Shown: positions 42,211 to 48,200 of the stretch, piece by piece | Position numbering within the stretch: position 1 is the first letter of the stretch | Layout: every line of letters begins with the position of its first letter | NCBI GenBank assembly: GCA_017621795.1 | Contig: JAGASJ010000006.1 | Span: forward strand, 1 to 48,200 | Length of the DNA: 48,200 bases | Source of the DNA: Oscillospiraceae bacterium | GTDB taxonomy: Bacteria; Bacillota; Clostridia; Oscillospirales; Oscillospiraceae | Reading direction: 5' to 3' | Made by a program: the position numbers and the translations under genes | The notes under the pieces: generated by a model | Seen by the model: only the letters and a program-made list of their open reading frames with translations | Databases searched by the model: none | Told to the model about the DNA's origin: nothing

Positions 42211-42239
42211 TTGACAAAACAGAACAAATGTTCTATAAT
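42211..42239 (+). promoter_or_regulatory. Promoter with embedded LexA (SOS) box
   Basis: TTGACA (42211-42216), 17-base spacer, TATAAT (42234-42239). GAAC-AAAT-GTTC (42222-42233), the GAACN4GTTC core of Gram-positive LexA sites, fills the spacer next to the -10 element, so bound LexA would block RNA polymerase. Confidence 0.8.
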
Positions 42240-42265
42240 AATCAAAAAGAGAGGAGGGCGATTTT

Positions 42266-43768
42266 GTGCAGAAGACCTATATTGCCATTGACCTGAAATC
42301 CTTTTACGCATCTGTAGAGTGCGTAGTACGCAATTTAGATCCATTGACTACCAACCTGTTGGTAGCCGATCCCGGTCGCACCGAGAAAACCATTTGCTTA
42401 GCGGTGTCGCCCTCTCTGAAAAGCTACGGCATATCCGGCAGAGCCCGCCTGTTTGAGGCGGTGGAGCAGGTACGGCAGGCAAATACCCTGCGCCGTGGTA
42501 TTGCCCCCGGAAGGAAGCTGACGGGCAAGTCCTTTGACGCAAAGGCGCTGGAAGAAGATCCGTCACTGGAGATCGACTATATTACCGCACCGCCTCAAAT
42601 GGCGTTGTATATGGAATACAGCGCCCGTATTTACGAGATTTACCTGCGGTATGTGGCGCCGGAGGACATTCACCCCTATTCGGTGGATGAGGTTTTTATT
42701 GACGCAACGCCCTATTTGCGCGCGGCAGGCACAGACGGATACGGCTTTGCCCGTATGCTGATTCAAGCAGTACTGAAGGAGACCGGCATTACCGCTACCG
42801 CAGGTGTGGGCACCAATCTATATCTGTGCAAGGTAGCTATGGATATTGTGGCAAAGCATACCGAGGCGGATGCACAGGGGGTGCGTATTGCCCAATTAGA
42901 CGAGCAGGAGTACCGGAGACTACTGTGGGGGCATACGCCGCTTACTGATTTTTGGCGTGTAGGCAGAGGCTATGTGGGCAGGCTGAAAAAGCTGGGTCTG
43001 CATACCATGGGCGATATTGCCCGCTGCTCCATCGGTTCTGCGGATGGGTTTTACAATGAGGACCTGCTTTATAAGACCTTTGGCGTGAATGCCCAACTGC
43101 TGATCGACCACGCCTGGGGATGGGAGCCCTGCACATTGCGGGAGATTAAGGCTTATAAGCCCATCACCAATTCTATTTCCTCCGGTCAGGTGCTGCACTG
43201 CCCCTATGATTTTGAAAAAACAGCGGTGATCGTGCGGGAAATGACAGACCTGCTCACACTGGATTTGGTGGAAAAGGGACTGGTGACCGACCGACTGACC
43301 TTGACGGTGGGCTACGATATTGAAAATCTCACCGACCCGGTCCGTGCGGCCACCTATACCGGGCAGATCGTTACCGACCATTACGGCAGGCGTATTCCAA
43401 AGCACAGCCACGGTACGGTCAATCTGCCTCGGCCAACCTCCTCCACCCGGGAAATTACGGAGGCGGTGATGGAGCTGTACCATCGCATTACCAATCCGGC
43501 ACTGCTGACCCGCCGCATTTGTATTGCCGCCTGCCAGGTGGTGGCGGAATCGGGGGTTTCAGAGCCCTATTGCCAGATGGATCTATTTGCAGATCCTCAT
43601 CAAGAGGAACAGAAACGACAAGATCGGGAAAAGGAAAAAAGACAGCAGAAGGCGGTCATCGGCATTAAGCACAGATATGGCAAAAATGCCATTTTGAAGG
43701 GTACGAATTTTCGGGAGGGCGCAACTACTCGCCAGCGGAATAAACAGGTGGGAGGGCATCGGGCATGA
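42266..43768 (+). CDS. Y-family DNA polymerase (UmuC/UvrX-like)
   Basis: A 500-aa translesion polymerase. It opens IAIDLKSFYASVECV with the first catalytic Asp, has YSVDEVFID near residue 135 with the catalytic Asp-Glu, and GVGTNLYLCKVAMDIVAKH, then the little-finger domain and a basic tail. It starts with GTG after GAGGAGGG. It copies past DNA lesions at the cost of mutations. The LexA box in the promoter and the coupled YolD-like gene mark it as an SOS-induced cassette like UvrX-YolD of Bacillus. Confidence 0.92.
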   Translation: MQKTYIAIDLKSFYASVECVVRNLDPLTTNLLVADPGRTEKTICLAVSPSLKSYGISGRARLFEAVEQVRQANTLRRGIAPGRKLTGKSFDAKALEEDPSLEIDYITAPPQMALYMEYSARIYEIYLRYVAPEDIHPYSVDEVFIDATPYLRAAGTDGYGFARMLIQAVLKETGITATAGVGTNLYLCKVAMDIVAKHTEADAQGVRIAQLDEQEYRRLLWGHTPLTDFWRVGRGYVGRLKKLGLHTMGDIARCSIGSADGFYNEDLLYKTFGVNAQLLIDHAWGWEPCTLREIKAYKPITNSISSGQVLHCPYDFEKTAVIVREMTDLLTLDLVEKGLVTDRLTLTVGYDIENLTDPVRAATYTGQIVTDHYGRRIPKHSHGTVNLPRPTSSTREITEAVMELYHRITNPALLTRRICIAACQVVAESGVSEPYCQMDLFADPHQEEQKRQDREKEKRQQKAVIGIKHRYGKNAILKGTNFREGATTRQRNKQVGGHRA

Positions 43769-44187
43769 CCATTAAAACCACCCACCGTTATGACGATATT
43801 ATCGACCTGCCCCATCCGATATCCGGCAGACATCCGGCAATGTCTATGTACGATCGTGCGGCGCAGTTTTCACCTTTTGCCGCACTGACCGGTTACGAGG
43901 ATATTTTGGAGGAAACAGGCCGCCTGACCGATGCAGATACGGAGCTGACGGAAGCGGCTGTGGAGGCCATTGATCGGAAGCTTCGGCTTCTGCAGGAGCA
44001 CAGCGGCGCGCCAAATAAAATTACCGTGACCTATTTTCAGCCGGATAACCGCAAGGCCGGCGGCAGCTTTGTGACGGTGACCGGGTCTTGTAAAAAGGTA
44101 CTGTCCTATGAGCGCCTGCTGGTGCTTTGCGATGGTACAGCCATTCCCATCGACCAAATCAAAAGCCTGTTTGCAGAGCTTCTGTAG
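43765..44187 (+). CDS. YolD-like protein
   Basis: A 140-aa protein with YDDIIDLPHPISGRHPAMSMYDRAAQFSPFAAL, the YolD-like pattern, and a C-terminal half of strands. It overlaps the polymerase stop by four bases (ATGA), and such proteins are regularly encoded beside UvrX-type polymerases. It may be a polymerase cofactor like UmuD; no peptidase motif is seen. Confidence 0.8.
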   Translation: MTIKTTHRYDDIIDLPHPISGRHPAMSMYDRAAQFSPFAALTGYEDILEETGRLTDADTELTEAAVEAIDRKLRLLQEHSGAPNKITVTYFQPDNRKAGGSFVTVTGSCKKVLSYERLLVLCDGTAIPIDQIKSLFAELL

Positions 44188-44219
44188 TATATAATATAAT
44201 GTGCAAAAGGAGGATGACA

Positions 44220-44459
44220 ATGAAAGAGTATGAGCTGGTGCGGGAGATCCAAAACCTGTGCCGTAACAATCAAATGCGGGATGTGTTCATCAGCGAGGTG
44301 AGGACCGATCATCCCGAAAGCTATGTCCGTGATTTTTTGAAGGATAGTGCCGCCTGCCTGACGGTGGATGCGCGGGAAGACGGCAGTGTGACGGTCTATG
44401 CCGATTGCGACGGACTAACGCAAAAATTCATTTTCACCCCAATAGAAACCGCTGATTAA
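44220..44459 (+). CDS. Small conserved-looking protein, third gene of the SOS operon
   Basis: A 79-aa acidic protein beginning MKEYELVREIQNLC and ending in a strand-rich half (GSVTVYADCDG). AAGGAGG lies 7 bases before ATG 44220. It follows the YolD-like gene by 32 bases in the same direction. I recognise no family; the position suggests a part in the SOS response. Confidence 0.65.
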   Translation: MKEYELVREIQNLCRNNQMRDVFISEVRTDHPESYVRDFLKDSAACLTVDAREDGSVTVYADCDGLTQKFIFTPIETAD

Positions 44460-44484
44460 ATCGTCTGCGGTTACAATAGAGCGA

Positions 44485-45048
44485 TCAGCGTAATAAGATG
44501 GGCTGGATCTGCTGGCCCGTGGCGGCCAGTGTGACGGTTTGGGGAATACGGGTGAAGTCTGCCACCATAGAGTTGGGCTTGCGCTGGGGATCATCCTGTC
44601 CGAAGGGGACGAAATAGTAGTGCTTGCGGTTTAAGAGCCTGCCGATATTCTCTGCCGCGCCGGACAGGGCGTCGTTGGTGGAAATGGCCAGCACCACAGG
44701 CTTTTTGTTGCGCAGATGGCTCTTGGCTGCCATGGTTACCGGTCCGTCGGCAATGCCGTTTGACAGCTTTGCCAGGGTGTTCCCTGTGCAAGGGGCGATC
44801 ACTAAAATGTCAAAAAGCTTCTTCGGGCCGATGGGTTCAACCTGCGCGATGGTGTGCAGCGGCTCTGTGCCGCAAATTTCTGTAACACGGCGGATGTGCT
44901 CCGCGGCAGTGCCGAAGCGGCTGTCAATGGTATATGCGCTGTGGGAGAAGATGGGTGTAAGATGATGGGTGTGCGCTAAGTTTTCTAGGACCGGGAAAAC
45001 GGAAGAAAAGGTACAAAAAGAGCCGCAAATGGCAAATCCAATATTCAT
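44485..45048 (-). CDS. spoVFB: Dipicolinate synthase subunit B
   Basis: A 187-aa flavoprotein-like subunit: NIGFAICGSFCTFSSVFPVLE, then DILVIAPCTGNTLAKLSNGIADGPVTMAAKSHLRN, as in SpoVFB/DpaB. With subunit A it makes dipicolinic acid from a lysine-pathway intermediate in the mother cell, for the spore core. GGAGGAAGAAAA precedes ATG 45048; a longer in-frame start would lie inside the other gene. The genes overlap by four bases. Confidence 0.9.
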   Translation of the reverse strand: MNIGFAICGSFCTFSSVFPVLENLAHTHHLTPIFSHSAYTIDSRFGTAAEHIRRVTEICGTEPLHTIAQVEPIGPKKLFDILVIAPCTGNTLAKLSNGIADGPVTMAAKSHLRNKKPVVLAISTNDALSGAAENIGRLLNRKHYYFVPFGQDDPQRKPNSMVADFTRIPQTVTLAATGQQIQPILLR

Positions 45049-45773
45049 TTTTCTTCCTCCTTTAAAAGCCGCATAACGGTCCGTGCAATGAGCTTTCCGG
45101 CACTTTCCGGGGCAAATTTTCCGGGCAGTCCCCGTGCCCACAGAACGTCTGCTCCGCCAATACCCGGGCAGGATGCCAAATCAATTTTCAGTGCGTCCCC
45201 GGGTGGGTCGGGCAGAACCATAGCGGGTACGGTATTGAGAATCACCCGATAGCCGTCTGTTTGGTCTAAAGAAGCTGTATCGTATCCCAAAGCAAGGGCA
45301 AGGGCCTGTTCTGAGGGCCTGCGGGCGATCACGGTTACCTGCGCTTCCATTCGGCGCAGCAGATCTGCCAGGCATTTTCCAATGCGTCCCCAGCCGATCA
45401 CCAATATTTTTTGTCCTCTCAGGGTAGCAGGAAGCCGTTCCATAACCAACCGTAGAGCGCAGTGGGCGGTGATATAGGCGTTTTCTGCCGCAAAGTCGGT
45501 GTCCTCTATCAGATCGTGCACCGTATAACCCTCCACGGGCGGGAGCTTTCCACCGAAAACGGTGATGCTTTTCGGAAGATTCCCCAATACCTCCGGCCAC
45601 AGGCCGTCGCCCTTGATATGTCGGTCGTCGTCCAAAGAGGGTACGGGAAGCAGTAGGTGGGTGATGCTCTCTGTGGGGATGGGGGAGAAGGGAATGCCCC
45701 ATTCAGATAAATAATGCACACAATACCGCAAGGAGGGTGTGTTACCGGCGGTATAGAATAAACAGCGATCCAT
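45045..45773 (-). CDS. spoVFA: Dipicolinate synthase subunit A
   Basis: A 242-aa NAD(P)-binding protein. The N-terminal part leads to PLPVEGYTV-like segments and a Rossmann loop GQKILVIGWGRIGKCLADLLRRM, as in SpoVFA/DpaA, then RVILNTVPAMVL and ASCPGGI-like residues. It is shorter than the usual 290-300 aa family length, mainly at the N-terminal region. ATG 45773 follows AAAGGATG; an upstream extension lacks a site. On the minus strand CACC-N16-CATAATCTG upstream resembles a sigma-K promoter with one mismatch. Confidence 0.85.
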   Translation of the reverse strand: MDRCLFYTAGNTPSLRYCVHYLSEWGIPFSPIPTESITHLLLPVPSLDDDRHIKGDGLWPEVLGNLPKSITVFGGKLPPVEGYTVHDLIEDTDFAAENAYITAHCALRLVMERLPATLRGQKILVIGWGRIGKCLADLLRRMEAQVTVIARRPSEQALALALGYDTASLDQTDGYRVILNTVPAMVLPDPPGDALKIDLASCPGIGGADVLWARGLPGKFAPESAGKLIARTVMRLLKEEEK

Positions 45774-45821
45774 AAAATCATCCTTTCGTGACAGATTATG
45801 CGACAGCCTCCACCTTGGTGC

Positions 45822-45849
45822 TTGATTTTTCGGATGTAATATATATAAT
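45822..45849 (+). promoter_or_regulatory. Promoter of the DUF4364 gene
   Basis: TTGATT (45822-45827), 16-base spacer, TATAAT (45844-45849). Confidence 0.6.
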
Positions 45850-45869
45850 AAAGGTAAGAGGTGAAACGT

Positions 45870-46409
45870 ATGCAGCGACTTGGATTTATCCACGATATGA
45901 TGGATGTCAAGGTTTTGATTTTATTTGTGGCAGCCCGTTCCAATTATCCCATGAGTGCCCAGGAGCTTTATGAGCTGTGCTATCAGGATGAGTGCCTGAG
46001 CTATTTTGATGTATGTACCGCCATACCCGAGATGGTGCAGTCCGGCCATCTTCAGCAGGTAGAGGGCGAAAAGTACGAGATTACGGAAAAAGGCCGCCAG
46101 GACGGAGAGCTCACAGCGGACTCTATTGCCTTCACAGTGAAACAGCGGGCAGAGGATGCGGTTGCAAAGTTCAATCGGCAGCTTCGCCGCAGCAGCTTTG
46201 TGAAAACCCAGGTGATCGCCCGGGAGGCAGGGGACTATTCTGTGATTATGTCCCTGGACGATGAGCAGGGCAACCTGATGACGTTGGAGCTGATGGCACC
46301 GGACCGCCGTCAGGCACTGCGGCTGAGTAAGCTGTTCGAACAGCGGGCCGAGGATGTTTATAATCTGACAATGACTGTTCTTTTGGAGGACGAAGACGAG
46401 CTGGAATAA
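45870..46409 (+). CDS. DUF4364 family winged-helix protein
   Basis: A 179-aa protein with GFIHDMMDVKVLILFVAA and an ELYELCYQDECLSYFDVCTAIPEM helix-turn-helix region followed by LQQVEGEKYEITEKG, the wing. DUF4364 proteins occur across Clostridia and look like DNA-binding regulators; no target is known. GAGGTG lies 7-8 bases before ATG 45870; the GTG at 45861 overlaps it. Confidence 0.85.
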   Translation: MQRLGFIHDMMDVKVLILFVAARSNYPMSAQELYELCYQDECLSYFDVCTAIPEMVQSGHLQQVEGEKYEITEKGRQDGELTADSIAFTVKQRAEDAVAKFNRQLRRSSFVKTQVIAREAGDYSVIMSLDDEQGNLMTLELMAPDRRQALRLSKLFEQRAEDVYNLTMTVLLEDEDELE

Positions 46410-46442
46410 AGAAGTTGTTTAGAAATAATTGATCGCCTACCC

Positions 46443-46472
46443 TTGCCGTTATGGCACCTGTCGTGCTATAAT
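46443..46472 (+). promoter_or_regulatory. Promoter of hpf
   Basis: TTGCCG (46443-46448), 18-base spacer, TATAAT (46467-46472). Confidence 0.55.
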
Positions 46473-46520
46473 ATAATTGAAGAGCCGGGGAACCGGTAAA
46501 TACGAAAGGAGCGACCGTAT

Positions 46521-47057
46521 ATGAAGTTTCAATTTAGCGAAAAGAAAGTCAAACTGCCTCGTAATGTTCACGACTACGCCGAGAAAAAGGTTATGAAGCT
46601 GGCACGGTATTTTGAGGAGGATGCGGAGGCGCTCATCGTATTTTCTGTAGAAAAGAATCGGAACAAGGTGGAGCTCACCGTTCACGGTGCAGGCACCTGG
46701 TTCCGAGCAAGTGAGGCTACCTCCGATATGTTTGCCTCCATTGATGCGGCGGTAGGTACCATCGAAGGCCAGATTCGCAAAAATAAGACCCGCCTGGCAC
46801 GCCGTCTTCGTCAGGATGCCTTCACCCGCACAGTGGAAGAGACGTCCTTTGCGCCGGAGCCGGAGGACGACCTGAACATCGTCCGTATTAAGAGCTTCTA
46901 CTTCAAACCGATGACGCGGGAGGAAGCAGTTATGCAGATGAACCTTTTGGAGCATAACTTCTTCGCATTCCGGGATGAAGACAACGGCGGCACCTTCGCA
47001 GTGGTCTACCGCAGAAAAGACGGCGGCTACGGTCTCATTGATGATGCACACGAATAG
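46521..47057 (+). CDS. hpf: Long-form ribosome hibernation promoting factor
   Basis: A 178-aa protein. The N-terminal 100 residues are the RaiA/HPF fold that binds the decoding centre (KKVMKLARYFEEDAEALIVF, SIDAAVGTIEGQIRK). The C-terminal domain (IVRIKSFYFKPMTREEAVMQM, LLEHNFFAFRDE) dimerises 70S particles into 100S. It is a single gene with an AAAGGAG site. Confidence 0.95.
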   Translation: MKFQFSEKKVKLPRNVHDYAEKKVMKLARYFEEDAEALIVFSVEKNRNKVELTVHGAGTWFRASEATSDMFASIDAAVGTIEGQIRKNKTRLARRLRQDAFTRTVEETSFAPEPEDDLNIVRIKSFYFKPMTREEAVMQMNLLEHNFFAFRDEDNGGTFAVVYRRKDGGYGLIDDAHE

Positions 47058-47267
47058 AGGAGTTCCATTTTCCTGATAGAGTCCCAAAATAACGGCACAA
47101 ATTTCAGTACTACTGAATTTAGAAAAGTGGCAGTACATGAAATTGGTCATGGCTTGGGATATTTGGGCCATTATGAAGCCGGAAATGTAATGCCGTCTAT
47201 CTTTTCTAACATTGTATCTACAACACCTAGCCAAAACGAAAAGAATCATTTAGGCCAAGTCTATTAA
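47058..47267 (+). pseudogene. 3' fragment of a matrixin-like metzincin protease
   Basis: The frame from 47058 to the TAA at 47265 reads ESQNNGTNFSTTEFRKV followed by HEIGHGLGYLGH, a full HExxHxxGxxH zinc site, and the Met-turn-like NVMPSIFS, then a C-terminal tail ending GQVY. There is no start codon, promoter or ribosome site of its own, and the N-terminal two thirds are missing. The fragment begins at the stop codon of hpf and by chance shares its frame. It is the remains of a secreted zinc protease cut off by recombination or deletion. Confidence 0.75.
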
Positions 47268-47281
47268 TAGGGGGTAGAAAT

Positions 47282-47851
47282 ATGTATAAATTGCGTAGAT
47301 TGTTTGCATTGATAGTGGCCTTATCCTGCGTGCTGATCATTTGCGTAGGTTGCAATGAGAAAAGCAAAACGTTACAGAATGATGAATCCGTTTCGCCCCA
47401 AGCGGGGCTTCAACTGGACGATGCTTTTAAACCGAACACCGATAACCCTGTTTTTGCAACGTATGATTGGGGCTACGACAACATAGAAGATGTGGTGCAG
47501 GATGCAGATGTTATCGTCCGTGCAAGACCGGTCGGTAAGGAAGTGGATTCCGCTGTGGCCTCCTGTTGGATTTTACAGGTGGAGCAGTCCAATATAGAGG
47601 GGGTTACCACTGTGAAACTGCGGCAGGTAAAGGACGAGTACTACCTGCGTGAAGAGGAAGAGGTTGTGCTGGCCCTCCAGGAACAGGAGGATGATCCGGG
47701 GTACTATTATGTGCAGGGCGGCGGTTATGGCTTGTTCAGAATCAATACAGAGGATAATGTTATGGAAGGCCTGTTGCTTGAGCAACTCCTGACGGATTAC
47801 GAAAACGCAACCCTCACCGACGTGTATGAAGCATTAATCGCCCTAAAATAG
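47282..47851 (+). CDS. Lipoprotein of unknown function next to the protease remnant
   Basis: A 189-aa protein with an N-terminal signal (LFALIVALSCVLIICVGC) and lipobox VGC, so it should be lipid-anchored outside the membrane. The mature part (DNIEDVVQDADVIVRARP and a GGYGLFRINTEDN end) resembles lipoproteins that often follow extracellular protease genes, but I know no function. A GGGGG site lies before the ATG. It probably formed an operon with the protease before that was truncated. Confidence 0.7.
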   Translation: MYKLRRLFALIVALSCVLIICVGCNEKSKTLQNDESVSPQAGLQLDDAFKPNTDNPVFATYDWGYDNIEDVVQDADVIVRARPVGKEVDSAVASCWILQVEQSNIEGVTTVKLRQVKDEYYLREEEEVVLALQEQEDDPGYYYVQGGGYGLFRINTEDNVMEGLLLEQLLTDYENATLTDVYEALIALK

Positions 47852-47866
47852 CAATCTAAATTTAAC

Positions 47867-47900
47867 AAAGGCTACCGTAGTATTCTGCGGTAGCCTTTTT
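47867..47900 (+). terminator. Terminator of the lipoprotein gene
   Basis: AAGGCTACCG pairs with CGGTAGCCTT, then TTT. Confidence 0.75.
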
Positions 47901-47974
47901 AATGAATCAAAAAGTTGCGTAAATCGATTAAAAATGCACGGTTTTCACATATTGCACGGGCAATATGTTAGGCA

Positions 47975-48046
47975 AAAAACAATTATGAAAAAAATATAAT
48001 TTTTTGGAAAATAATGCTTGACAATGGGAAAACACCGTGATAGAAT
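47975..48046 (+). promoter_or_regulatory. Strong promoter with AT-rich upstream element, probably of an rRNA operon
   Basis: An A/T-rich tract (ATGAAAAAAATATAATTTTT) precedes TTGACA (48018-48023), a 17-base spacer and TAGAAT (48041-48046). No coding region follows up to 48200. The downstream leader has TTGTAAATTGAATAACG and GCGAGAAATCGAA stretches of the sort found before 16S rRNA genes in clostridia. The 16S gene itself would lie to the right of the window. Confidence 0.55.
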
Positions 48047-48200
48047 AAGCAAGCTAACCGCGAGGCAGTAGCGTCTGTACCTTGTAAATTGAATAACGCA
48101 AAGACGAAATGAACACCTTGGACAATTTATAATGGATTGTTTTAAGCGAGAAATCGAAATAACAGCCAACGAAATTCTTGAGTAAAATTTGCTAGACAAA

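Noticed and set aside
46521-47267. hpf-protease fusion by read-through of the TAG at 47055
   Set aside because: The shared frame is a one-in-three coincidence, hpf ends at its normal family length, and no recoding signal is visible.

Overview
The window looks like chromosomal DNA of an anaerobic, spore-forming Gram-positive bacterium, most probably a gut-type clostridium of the Oscillospiraceae/Ruminococcaceae kind. The reasons are: Clostridia-style housekeeping clusters (rplU-prp-rpmA-obgE, smc-ftsY, yhbY-nadD-rsfS-leuS); an L27 protein with a cleavable N-terminal extension beside its processing protease; both subunits of dipicolinate synthase, which makes the spore compound DPA; a Gram-positive LexA box; strong AGGAGG ribosome sites; and a large secreted protein with domains typical of gut clostridia. 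The lineage is inference; no 16S sequence lies inside the window.

Layout. 1-4131: 3' part of a very large extracellular protein carrying a metallophosphatase and a tyrosine-phosphatase-type domain. 4230-8744: an XRE regulator divergent from a two-subunit exporter of the BmrCD/LmrCD type; the exporter has its own promoter, a 19-codon leader ORF and an intrinsic terminator before the first subunit. 8836-18443: accessory block with a small Cys-phosphatase, four GNAT acetyltransferases (one preceded by a second leader-plus-terminator, one fused to a helix-turn-helix), an ECF sigma operon with an Asn-rich repeat protein and a 53-aa protein, a five-gene run of glycosylase/Nudix/HD/P-loop/GNAT genes, an aldo-keto reductase and a SLOG-type protein divergent from an XRE regulator. 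18515-26370: potassium uptake (trkA-trkH), an MgtC-like protein, and ymdB with a YhaO/YhaN-like nuclease-ATPase pair. 26400-28830: repeat-rich island with two small genes that may be orphan immunity genes, a tandem repeat of about 270 bp, and a MITE-like element with perfect 25-bp ends. 28828-41814: core genes for ribosome assembly, chromosome segregation, protein targeting, nucleotide housecleaning, NAD synthesis and leucyl-tRNA synthesis. 41950-44459: rpsU and a LexA-boxed error-prone polymerase operon. 44485-47057: dpaAB, a DUF4364 gene and hpf. 47058-47851: a decapitated metzincin protease fragment and a lipoprotein. 47852-48200: a strong promoter with an AT-rich upstream region that looks like the start of an rRNA operon.

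The most interesting signal is that two unrelated accessory genes or operons (the ABC pair and the GNAT at 9353-9916) share one control design: a consensus promoter, a short leader ORF whose ribosome-entry region is complementary to its own distal coding part, then an intrinsic terminator just before the effector gene. This fits ribosome-mediated attenuation, as established for bmrCD of Bacillus subtilis, and suggests both effectors answer to translation stress. The second candidate for something undescribed is the operon at 10241-12147: ECF sigma factor, cysteine-containing repeat protein and tiny protein.
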